Part shown: positions 30,305 to 36,762 of the stretch, piece by piece
How the letters are laid out: the number at the start of each line of letters is the position of its first letter
Numbering within the stretch: position 1 is the stretch's first letter
Source of the DNA: a virus
Direction: 5' to 3' (one strand)
Length of the DNA stretch: 42,332 bases
IMG/VR virus record: IMGVR_UViG_3300017666_000003
Coordinates: 1-42,332 of that record
The notes under the pieces: generated by a model
Database searches by the model: none
What the model saw: only the letters and a program-made list of their open reading frames with translations
Told to the model about the DNA's origin: nothing
Position numbers and translations under genes: made by a program

Positions 30305-30673
30305 ATGTCCATGGTCGCAATGTTTCGCGAGTATGGTGGGATCGATGGTCGCATCGAGCACACCATGACCGGCACCGGTCGGTCCGGTACCGTTGTACAG
30401 CTCACTACAGGCGAGCTCGGCGTCATCATGTCCGTCGGTGATTTCGTAGCCGGTGACGTCGTCGCAGTCGCCACCGACATCGAGGCCGAATTCGCATGTG
30501 CCTCGGCCACCACGTTCGCCGTCGGGGCCGCCGTGTTCTACAACCTCGCCGCTCAGCTCGTTGTCGCTTCAGGCGTACATCCCGGCGCAGGCCGAGCGGT
30601 CCGAGCCAAGCTCAACGGCCAAACCACGGCACGCATTCGCCTCAACCGCACCGTCCTCGCCGCCGGTACCTAA
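30305..30673 (+). CDS. Head decoration protein (DUF2190-like)
   Basis: 122 residues, following AAGGAATTTTTAAT with a recognisable Shine-Dalgarno. Blocks GTGRSGTVVQLTTGELGVIM, SVGDFVAGDVVAVATDIEAE and AVGAAVFYNLAAQLVVASG match the DUF2190/capsid-cement pattern, a beta-tulip or barrel that binds at capsid symmetry axes. Place directly after the major capsid protein fits. About the usual length (110-130). Confidence 0.75.
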   Translation: MSMVAMFREYGGIDGRIEHTMTGTGRSGTVVQLTTGELGVIMSVGDFVAGDVVAVATDIEAEFACASATTFAVGAAVFYNLAAQLVVASGVHPGAGRAVRAKLNGQTTARIRLNRTVLAAGT

Positions 30674-30682
30674 TCCGTTTTC

Positions 30683-30707
30683 GTAGCCGAAGTCGCCAAG
30701 ACTTTGG
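30683..30707. repeat. Palindromic element, half copy
   Basis: GTAG + CCGAAGTC-GCCAA-GACTTTGG, the five-base-loop variant. After the decoration gene. Confidence 0.85.
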
Positions 30708-30721
30708 ACCGATACCCTCGT

Positions 30722-30762
30722 GGGGAGGGGCTCGACCGATCCGACATCCACAGCCCCTCCCC
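30722..30762 (+). terminator. Strong hairpin after the decoration gene
   Basis: Perfect 11-bp stem GGGGAGGGGCT / AGCCCCTCCCC (30722-30732 with 30752-30762), then ATTCTTA. Could attenuate transcription after the abundant capsid and decoration genes. Confidence 0.65.
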
Positions 30763-30848
30763 ATTCTTAATCCAATACCAGCCCGACGCGCAAGCGAGGG
30801 TTTGTTTTCAATCGCCAATCATCAATCTCAAATCTTAAATCGATCATT

Positions 30849-31532
30849 ATGGCTCTCGCACTAAGAACCAAGACCAAAACACGACTCGACACGGTAGATC
30901 TAGAAAGCGGTGACGTCGTCGCCATCATCGACACCGCCATGGATCTCGACGAAATCGCCGAGTACATGGACAACAGTCAGCTCGCAGTTAACAGTTCGGA
31001 CGAGATTGTGCTCGACATCGATCAGAGTGCATTACCCGACACCGTCGACCGCGTTCTTGGCAAGCTCTCGACCGAGTTCTCCAAGGGGCACGTCGCCAGT
31101 TTGCTCCGATGCGGGATGTTAAGTCTGACCGATTACGACGATCTCCCCCCATCGTCAAAAAAAAAGCGGCCAAGCTCAAAGCGTAAAGCCGAGCCCACTA
31201 CTCAACCACCCGCACCGACCACCGACCCATCCGACGAAGATCTCGACGACGAATCCGACGAGGACGAGCCGTCCGGCTCCAACGTAGTGGACGAGGCTAC
31301 GAGGCCATCCGCCCCAGAACTAAGCACCAAGAACCAAGAACCAGGAACCTCGGATCTCACCATCGACCCATCACTCGACGGACTCCCCGTCCGGATCCAA
31401 AAGGTACTTACCGTCCGGGGTCTAGCCACCAAAACCGCGATCCAAGCGTACATAGCCGAGGGCAAGAAGCTCGACGACGTCGAAGACATCGGCCCCAAGG
31501 CCGCGAGCCAAATCCAATCTTGGCTCGCGTAG
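30849..31532 (+). CDS. Head-tail region protein with C-terminal helix-hairpin-helix
   Basis: 227 residues. The N-terminal 95 residues are helical and strand-rich (DLESGDVVAIIDTAMDLDEI, GHVASLLRCGMLSLTDYDDL). A charged linker (96-175) is Lys-, Pro- and Asp/Glu-rich and contains two translated repeats: NVVDEATRP (GTAGTGGACGAGG family) and LSTKNQEPGT (AACYAAG heptamers). Residues 179-227 are a helix-hairpin-helix domain resembling the RNA polymerase alpha C-terminal domain (LPVRIQKVLTVRGLATKTAI, EDIGPKAASQIQSWL). A DNA-contacting head-completion or connector protein is plausible; the domain choice is unusual at this locus. Confidence 0.6.
   Translation: MALALRTKTKTRLDTVDLESGDVVAIIDTAMDLDEIAEYMDNSQLAVNSSDEIVLDIDQSALPDTVDRVLGKLSTEFSKGHVASLLRCGMLSLTDYDDLPPSSKKKRPSSKRKAEPTTQPPAPTTDPSDEDLDDESDEDEPSGSNVVDEATRPSAPELSTKNQEPGTSDLTIDPSLDGLPVRIQKVLTVRGLATKTAIQAYIAEGKKLDDVEDIGPKAASQIQSWLA
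31284..31347 (+). repeat. GTAGTGGACGAGG element and AACYAAG heptamers, translated
   Basis: GTAGTGGACGAGGCTACGAG (31284-31303) then ACTAAGCACCAAGAACCAAG (31319-31338) and onward, read as NVVDEATRP and LSTKNQEPGT. Confidence 0.85.
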
Positions 31533-31538
31533 TTTTTT

Positions 31539-31636
31539 GTAGCCGATGTCGCCAGACTTTGGACGCCTAATCCAATCTCTGGCGAGATCGGCTACAACCA
31601 AGAACCAAGCACTAAGAACCAAGAACCGGCGAAGCC
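31539..31636. repeat. Full palindromic element and heptamer leader
   Basis: Two-hairpin element 31539-31595 (left arm CCGATGTC, mispaired by one base), then AACCAAG-type heptamers that end in GGCGAAGCCATG at the next start. Confidence 0.88.
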
Positions 31637-32038
31637 ATGAGTATCCATCGCACCAACGCCTCCATCGCAGCCCGTAACCACGCGGCCGTTTTTGGCAATG
31701 GTGCGGACAGTCCCGACGCCGTTTACTTTCGTCGCGATAAGAAATGCAATTGGCAGCTCCTCGACGGAGCCGTCGCTCATGGCGAGTTTATCACCCAAAA
31801 AAAGACCGACCGCGACAGTCGGAAAGTGGTCGAGCGAAAAGTCTTTATCGATCGCGGAAGCCAACCCGATCTCCATCTCAACAGCGAGATCCGCATCGGC
31901 TCGGAAGCATGTTCGCCCACCTACAACATCACCCACATTACCGCCCAGACCACACGCACCACGCTACACCTAGTCCGCGGCGAAGTCCAAGAGGTCGCCC
32001 GCCCTGGCTACCGTTCCAACAACTACGGCCGCATGTAA
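31637..32038 (+). CDS. Head-tail connector candidate
   Basis: 133 residues, start in the GGCGAAGCCATG leader. Strand-rich (SEIRIGSEACSPTYNITHIT, TTRTTLHLVRGEVQEVA). Between decoration/HhH protein and tail terminator-like gene, the slot of the head-completion or stopper proteins. No family recognised, so the call is from context. Confidence 0.5.
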   Translation: MSIHRTNASIAARNHAAVFGNGADSPDAVYFRRDKKCNWQLLDGAVAHGEFITQKKTDRDSRKVVERKVFIDRGSQPDLHLNSEIRIGSEACSPTYNITHITAQTTRTTLHLVRGEVQEVARPGYRSNNYGRM

Positions 32039-32162
32039 TACAAGCCCGAAGCGCAAGCGAGGGACAGTAGCCGAAGTCGCCAGACTTTGGACGCATCACC
32101 GCAAATCATCCAATCTCTACGCGAGATCGGCTACCAACCAAGCACCAAGAACCGGCGAAGCC
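32039..32162. repeat. Repeat-only intergenic stretch
   Basis: AGCCCGAAGCGCAAGCGAGG (about 32043-32062), full palindromic element (32067-32134) and AACYAAG heptamers with GGCGAAGCCATG. No gene. Confidence 0.88.
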
Positions 32163-32693
32163 ATGAGTATCATTCTCGACCACCTCAACCGCGTCCGCCT
32201 CATGCTCGCCAATTGCAAGCCCGTACAACGGTGGCTCGGCATTGATACAGAATCACCGGACGCCGTCGAGATGGCATCTCTCAAAATCTATCTCGAGGGC
32301 ATCTCCTCGGGCACCGGCCAAGAGCTCACGATCGCCGAGCAACAAAACCTCCGTCCTTACATACTCGTCGTCATGTCCGCCGATTCCGGCATGACATGGG
32401 AGAAACGCGGAGCTCCGAATTGTTGGCGAGGCTCCGGCGAGATCGGTATCGTGCTTAGCAAGCAATGCGAAGACACCACGATCGCCGACATCTTTGTCAA
32501 GACAGCCGACGAGGTTGGCAAGATCATATCGAACGACGTCTCGGGAGAGCCTGGCCTAATCGAGTTAGCCGACTCCGCACAGTACCTAAACATCAACCGG
32601 ATCGAGGTCACGTTTCAAGGTAGGACACCCCAAGAGGAGGTCGTAAACTACGGCGACGCGTACGACGTGTTAATCATCATGTCGTATTCGTAA
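32163..32693 (+). CDS. Tail terminator/tail completion protein
   Basis: 176 residues. The order of elements matches siphovirus tail terminators: an N-terminal helix (LDHLNRVRLMLANCKPVQRW), a central RPYILVVMSADSGMTWEKRG strand pair, GSGEIGIVLSKQCEDTTIAD, a long helix (IFVKTADEVGKIISNDV) and a closing RIEVTFQGRTPQEEVVNYGD - VLIIMSY strand. Such proteins cap the tail tube and join it to the head. The start lies in the GGCGAAGCCATG leader. Confidence 0.55.
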   Translation: MSIILDHLNRVRLMLANCKPVQRWLGIDTESPDAVEMASLKIYLEGISSGTGQELTIAEQQNLRPYILVVMSADSGMTWEKRGAPNCWRGSGEIGIVLSKQCEDTTIADIFVKTADEVGKIISNDVSGEPGLIELADSAQYLNINRIEVTFQGRTPQEEVVNYGDAYDVLIIMSYS

Positions 32694-32696
32694 CGT

Positions 32697-32795
32697 AGAA
32701 CGATTGCCCTCAATCGTTCGCCCCGAGCGCAGCGATGCGGCTCTTAACACCCCAAGCAATTGGGGCAATTGCTCTACTTTCATCGGCAATCGTAA
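32697..32795. repeat. GAACGATTG hairpin and second hairpin, intergenic
   Basis: GAACGATTG-CCCT-CAATCGTTC (about 32698-32719), then CGAGCGCAGCGATGCGG, then CCCCAA-GCAA-TTGGGG (about 32751-32766). The first family is the one translated in the capsid linker at 28612. Confidence 0.8.
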
Positions 32796-33200
32796 ATGTC
32801 CTCGTGTCGTCGCATAGGCTCCGATCCAGAATCAACCGAGTGGCTACTCGAGCTTGATCAGTACGACGACTACACCATGCCGTTCGTCATCACCACCGGC
32901 GAGGGGACGGTCGCCGATCCCGAGCTCCCGATGGATTGCACCGGATGCGAGGTCATCTGGGAGATCCGTCGATTCCCGACATCGCCCACGGTCACCGCCA
33001 CGTTCACGATCGATTGGACCGCCATCACGGTCGGCGAGGGTAACGCATCGATCTATGTCGACATTCCATGCGGCAAGACTCCGCAAGAGGCCGCGAGTCA
33101 GTATTTCCACCATCTCATCCTAGTCGATTCGCTCGGCCATCGTCGCACGATTGCCAAGGGGCCATGCCTCGTGAATAGAGGAGTGCCCCCAAGTGTCTAG
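32796..33200 (+). CDS. Hypothetical tail/virion protein
   Basis: 134 residues. Beta-sandwich-like sequence (TMPFVITTGEGTVADPELPM, TVTATFTIDWTAITVGEG, HHLILVDSLGHRRTIAKGPC) of the kind found in baseplate or fibre-attachment proteins. Its last eight bases overlap the GTG start of the next gene. Start has no Shine-Dalgarno. No family recognised. Confidence 0.6.
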   Translation: MSSCRRIGSDPESTEWLLELDQYDDYTMPFVITTGEGTVADPELPMDCTGCEVIWEIRRFPTSPTVTATFTIDWTAITVGEGNASIYVDIPCGKTPQEAASQYFHHLILVDSLGHRRTIAKGPCLVNRGVPPSV

Positions 33201-33486
33201 GATCAATTTCAACGTTACGAGCTCCCAGCCGATCAAGTTTGGTCTAGTCGATTCGCCGACTATCAACTTTAGCGCCGGAGCTAGGCAAGGCCCCGCCGGC
33301 CCAGGGACCGGTGGCTCAGTTGATTGGCAAGAGATATACCTACGGACGACCGATCCAGGGATTGCGGGACAGCCATGGAACAGCGGAGGGTTTTTAGTGT
33401 TTAGCGATGGAGTCTCTGCAGCATCACTTGATTTTTCCAATTTAAACAACTCAATGTACCTAGCTTTATTGATCGAGGAACTATAA
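33193..33486 (+). CDS. Small virion protein with collagen-like stretch
   Basis: 97 residues from a GTG overlapping the preceding gene (GTGTCTAG). A short glycine/proline stretch (GARQGPAGPGTGGS) separates two beta-rich parts, as in fibre or collar proteins. TAA and the next GTG are adjacent (33484-33489). The three genes 32796-34023 look translationally coupled. Confidence 0.6.
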   Translation: MSRINFNVTSSQPIKFGLVDSPTINFSAGARQGPAGPGTGGSVDWQEIYLRTTDPGIAGQPWNSGGFLVFSDGVSAASLDFSNLNNSMYLALLIEEL

Positions 33487-34023
33487 GTGGCCACTGTAAC
33501 AGTTAAAGACGCCGGCGGAGTCGATCGCGTTATCAACGTACCGAACGACGACGGACGCGCCGCAGCCGCCGCTAGTCGATCAATCGCGCTTTGCACCGAA
33601 GATCAGACGACGCTTAACGCTCGAGCTAGCGAGACAACACTCGCCGCGATCAATACCAAAACGCCCGCACTCGGGCAAGCGGCAATGGCCGCATCGGTTC
33701 CGGTTGTCATCGCGAGTAATCAGTCACGTTTCCCAACTGGCATCTTGTTAGCCGCAGGCGTCGCGAGGCAGTTGTCGGTTACGGCGACTAGCCAAAACCA
33801 AGCCCTAACCGCAGGCATTCGAGCTGTCTCGATCCTCGCTCGAGGTGGGGATGTTAGATTTGCAATCGGTAATACACCACAGACCGCCTTGAGTACGAGC
33901 CATTACATCGCATCCGGCGAGCGACTAGATTTCGACGTTACGAGCTTGACGAGTCCCAATATCGCCGTGATACACGGACCATCCGCGACAAACTGCACCC
34001 TCGAGGTCTCGGAGCTTAGCTAA
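33487..34023 (+). CDS. Phage surface/fibre-associated protein
   Basis: 178 residues, GTG start directly after the previous stop. The segment ASETTLAAINTKTPALGQAA resembles a repeated motif of short virion-surface proteins seen in many phages (NATETTLAAVNTKLPAL type), where it sits between fibre genes. The C-terminal half is beta-rich (VRFAIGNTPQTALSTSHYIA). It probably forms a trimeric stalk or cap. Its stop overlaps the next start by one base (TAATG). Confidence 0.65.
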   Translation: MATVTVKDAGGVDRVINVPNDDGRAAAAASRSIALCTEDQTTLNARASETTLAAINTKTPALGQAAMAASVPVVIASNQSRFPTGILLAAGVARQLSVTATSQNQALTAGIRAVSILARGGDVRFAIGNTPQTALSTSHYIASGERLDFDVTSLTSPNIAVIHGPSATNCTLEVSELS

Positions 34024-36140
34024 TGCGACTAAGAAACCGATCGAGAGTTACGGGAATGAGGCGAATTGTTGAGAGCGTCGTACCCCCAGTTACCGCCATC
34101 GCAACAAACGGCTGGCAAGTCACGTACCTAAGCCCCCCAACCGAATTCGACCCAGCAGGCTCTCCGGTCACGTTTAACGCATCGCGGGCAGGCTACACAA
34201 CGTCAGGGTCGACCACGACCTATACCGAGGCGATGACGATAACAAAGCGAGTGCGACAACCGTTTCCAAATCAAGCAACGCTGACAACAGACCAAGCAGC
34301 GTTAAACGATTTTCTTTATTCGACCGACTCGGTAAGTGGAGCAACAAACAATAGCACCGAAACAAGCCCAGTCCCAATTTGCCAGTGGGGAGTCAGTACT
34401 CGTCGCGTTGTTGGCAACTCGCTATACCTTGAGGTCGTTGCATTCCACTTTAACGCAAGGGCACGTGAGCAAGTCGCATGCGTTGAGTTTACAGCTACTG
34501 ATGGAGTAACAACAGTTACGTCAATTGTCTCAGCATCATCAATCAGTGCACGCGGATGGGACATGAACCCTGTGATTGTGCACGCCACGACTCTAGATAT
34601 TACTTCACTTAACGCTGGAAATATAACAGCGAACGCAAAAGTATATCCGTGGATCGGTGCATCAGGATCAATTGCTAACAGCGCAGCAGGCACAGAAAAC
34701 GCTCGCGGATTTTCTCCGCTTTTGTTTGTTAAGAATACTTCGCTGGCATCGACTCCTCCATTGGTTTACGTGTCAACAACGGGCGTTGACGCGACTGTTG
34801 ACGTTAATGGCCAAGCCGCAGGAATCACTAAAGTCTCGACAACAGCAGCCACGGCTAAAGCGAATCCATTTGCAACGCTCGCGTCTGCTGTCAATGCACT
34901 GAAAGCAGCAACGAACTTAACAGGAGGATTTACTGATGGATGCGAAGTCCGGTTTATGTCTGGCTCGCATACTGTTTCGGGTTCGCCGCTAGCAGGTACA
35001 TACACCAGCAATTGCGGAGTTGTCATCACGCGAGATCCCGATGTTGCGTTTGCGGATGTGACAGTCTCGTTCGGTGCAGCGTGGAACTCTCGGCATGCTC
35101 GCGTTGATTTTCGAGGGCTGCAAATAGCACGCACGGCAAACGTATCGCTGTTTAGCGTGACCGGCTCGAACACAGGAATTAGCTTTACATCGTGCTCAAT
35201 CAATGGTGGATCGTTCACGGCATCAGCCATATCAACTGCGACTTACGTTGAATATGTTCGATGCGATTTCCTAAGCTGTCCTAGTGGTGTGTTTGGTGCA
35301 GGCACAGCAGAAGGCAGAAGATTTCGCGGTTGCACTTCCGATGTTGCGACCATTGTGGAAGCTTGGTCGGTAATTGGTTGCAGATTCCAGCAGGACTGCG
35401 ATTTGTCGCACGGTGCTAGAACGCCGAATAGATCGATAATTGCCTACAACGAATTCTATCGAGTGACTGGGGTGGTTTTAGAGGTCAATCAGAGTTCGCA
35501 AATCACTAACTTTGCAGTCTCGCAAAATGTGTTTGAATTCATATCGGCAACGTCAAATCCGGTTTTGCGTCTGTCTGGTGACAATGCACCATTTGGCATG
35601 ACGCATTGCGTTTTCGTGCATAACACGATGGCAGGCTTTTACACCAATGGCCGATGTAATTTCTGGTATAACGACTCGGCACCGACAAGCAACCGAACGC
35701 AAAAACTCATTAAGGACGTTGGCAATATCTACGTCCAACGAAACACTAAGCATGATATTTTTGCAGGGTTAAACGATGGTTACGCCGACGCCGGAAGCAG
35801 GATAGGTGGATGGTCGAATTTGTTTGGCGTTGGTAGCCAAGGTAATTTTGTGCAATTCACCGATGCAGTGAACAGCGTCCCAGGTCCACAGTCTAGTTTT
35901 TCGCAGGAGTACGGCGGCATCGGCAGCGTGTTTGGCACGTCATCAACTGTTAGGCTCGATCCTTTGTTTGTTGATTACAAGGGCACAACTTCAGGGCCGC
36001 TAGCGGGATCCGGTGGCGGCAATTATCGACTAAGTAGCGGATCACCCGCAGATAACCGAGTTGCTCCGGTGCTACGATTTGATTTGGACGGGAACGCAAG
36101 ATCGGCAAGTCTAGCGACATCGGGAGCGTATGAATTGTGA
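34023..36140 (+). CDS. Right-handed beta-helix tail spike/receptor-binding protein
   Basis: 705 residues. The N-terminal 240 residues are beta-sandwich-like and probably attach to the tail. From about 245 (PLVYVSTTGVDATVDVNGQA) to 680 the sequence has the rhythm of a parallel beta-helix: short strands with N, G and C turns (FSVTGSNTGISFTSCSINGG, EYVRCDFLSCPSGVFGAG, IIAYNEFYRVTGVVLEVNQS). It ends with a SSGSPADNRV-type cap. Spikes of this kind bind or cleave surface glycans; catalytic residues cannot be assigned. The gene is AT-richer than the head genes and free of repeats, as expected for an exchanged host-range module. Confidence 0.75.
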   Translation: MRLRNRSRVTGMRRIVESVVPPVTAIATNGWQVTYLSPPTEFDPAGSPVTFNASRAGYTTSGSTTTYTEAMTITKRVRQPFPNQATLTTDQAALNDFLYSTDSVSGATNNSTETSPVPICQWGVSTRRVVGNSLYLEVVAFHFNARAREQVACVEFTATDGVTTVTSIVSASSISARGWDMNPVIVHATTLDITSLNAGNITANAKVYPWIGASGSIANSAAGTENARGFSPLLFVKNTSLASTPPLVYVSTTGVDATVDVNGQAAGITKVSTTAATAKANPFATLASAVNALKAATNLTGGFTDGCEVRFMSGSHTVSGSPLAGTYTSNCGVVITRDPDVAFADVTVSFGAAWNSRHARVDFRGLQIARTANVSLFSVTGSNTGISFTSCSINGGSFTASAISTATYVEYVRCDFLSCPSGVFGAGTAEGRRFRGCTSDVATIVEAWSVIGCRFQQDCDLSHGARTPNRSIIAYNEFYRVTGVVLEVNQSSQITNFAVSQNVFEFISATSNPVLRLSGDNAPFGMTHCVFVHNTMAGFYTNGRCNFWYNDSAPTSNRTQKLIKDVGNIYVQRNTKHDIFAGLNDGYADAGSRIGGWSNLFGVGSQGNFVQFTDAVNSVPGPQSSFSQEYGGIGSVFGTSSTVRLDPLFVDYKGTTSGPLAGSGGGNYRLSSGSPADNRVAPVLRFDLDGNARSASLATSGAYEL

Positions 36141-36241
36141 TTCAAGACGACATTTCCACCGCTCGGGGCATCTTGGCAACCCTTGGTATCAGTGCCCTAA
36201 TGTGGGTCGGTATTCTATTGATCGTTTGGAGCGTTGCCTAA
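36137..36241 (+). CDS. 34-residue membrane peptide
   Basis: A GTG at 36137 overlaps the stop of the spike gene (GTGA), and the frame ends in TAA at 36239-36241, immediately before the ATG at 36242, so it fits exactly between two genes. The peptide begins with a charged MIQDDISTARG and continues with a clear membrane span (ATLGISALMWVGILLIVW). Exact coupling at both ends argues for a real gene. It could be a pinholin-sized lysis protein, an antiholin or a virion membrane peptide. Confidence 0.65.
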   Translation: MIQDDISTARGILATLGISALMWVGILLIVWSVA

Positions 36242-36712
36242 ATGACGATCTATTCACTCGGAGACGTTTACTTTGACGACCTAACCGGTGACGTCGTTCT
36301 CCCAACTCCCCACAATGAGGTCGAATCGCACGCCGGCCAAGACGGCGTTACCGTGTTCGCCTCTGGCAAGCGCGGCCGTGATTTCTATCTCGAGTCGGTA
36401 TTCCACGAGGCGAGTTGGGTAAACGCTAACACTCTGCAGCTCGCGTACTACAACGCCCCGACACTTGCCCCGCTCAACATCGTCCGAGGCACCGAGACCT
36501 ATGCCGCCACGACGATCCGTTTTGTGGTCCTCGACATCCACGTCTCGATCGAGCCGCTCGTCGCATGGTCCGGGCTACGGATCATCTCGACGTTTCTCAC
36601 CCGAGTCAACATCGCCCCGGCGTTCGCCGTGAAGGCCCGATGGCACCTCGTCGCGATCGATACCGCACTCGAAATCGGCGGGCCACCCCCCGGTCCTCCA
36701 CCTCCACTGTAG
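36242..36712 (+). CDS. Distal tail protein candidate
   Basis: 156 residues; the ATG directly follows the stop of the membrane peptide. Beta-rich (FDDLTGDVVLPTPHNEVESH, AATTIRFVVLDIHVSIEPLV). It ends in polyproline (GGPPPGPPPPL). Preceding a large hub-like gene, it fits a distal tail or baseplate adaptor. No family recognised. A CAGGCCCG hairpin of the GAACGGGTC family begins at the stop. Confidence 0.55.
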   Translation: MTIYSLGDVYFDDLTGDVVLPTPHNEVESHAGQDGVTVFASGKRGRDFYLESVFHEASWVNANTLQLAYYNAPTLAPLNIVRGTETYAATTIRFVVLDIHVSIEPLVAWSGLRIISTFLTRVNIAPAFAVKARWHLVAIDTALEIGGPPPGPPPPL

Positions 36713-36732
36713 AACGGGTCTCCAGGCCCGTC
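36713..36732 (+). terminator. GAACGGGTC/GGCCCGTC hairpin
   Basis: ACGGG, loop TCTCCAGG, CCCGT, directly after the stop at 36712. Without a T run, it may act as a processing or stability signal instead of a terminator. Third copy of this family. Confidence 0.45.
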
Positions 36733-36762
36733 CGATAGCAACGCACCAAGCACTGGCATTCA

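Noticed and set aside
3360-32134. CRISPR array
   Set aside because: Repeats are dispersed, palindromic, variable and not regularly spaced; no cas genes.
3360-32134. Insertion sequence or transposon
   Set aside because: No transposase or terminal inverted repeats of an autonomous element are encoded; the small repeats could be moved in trans.
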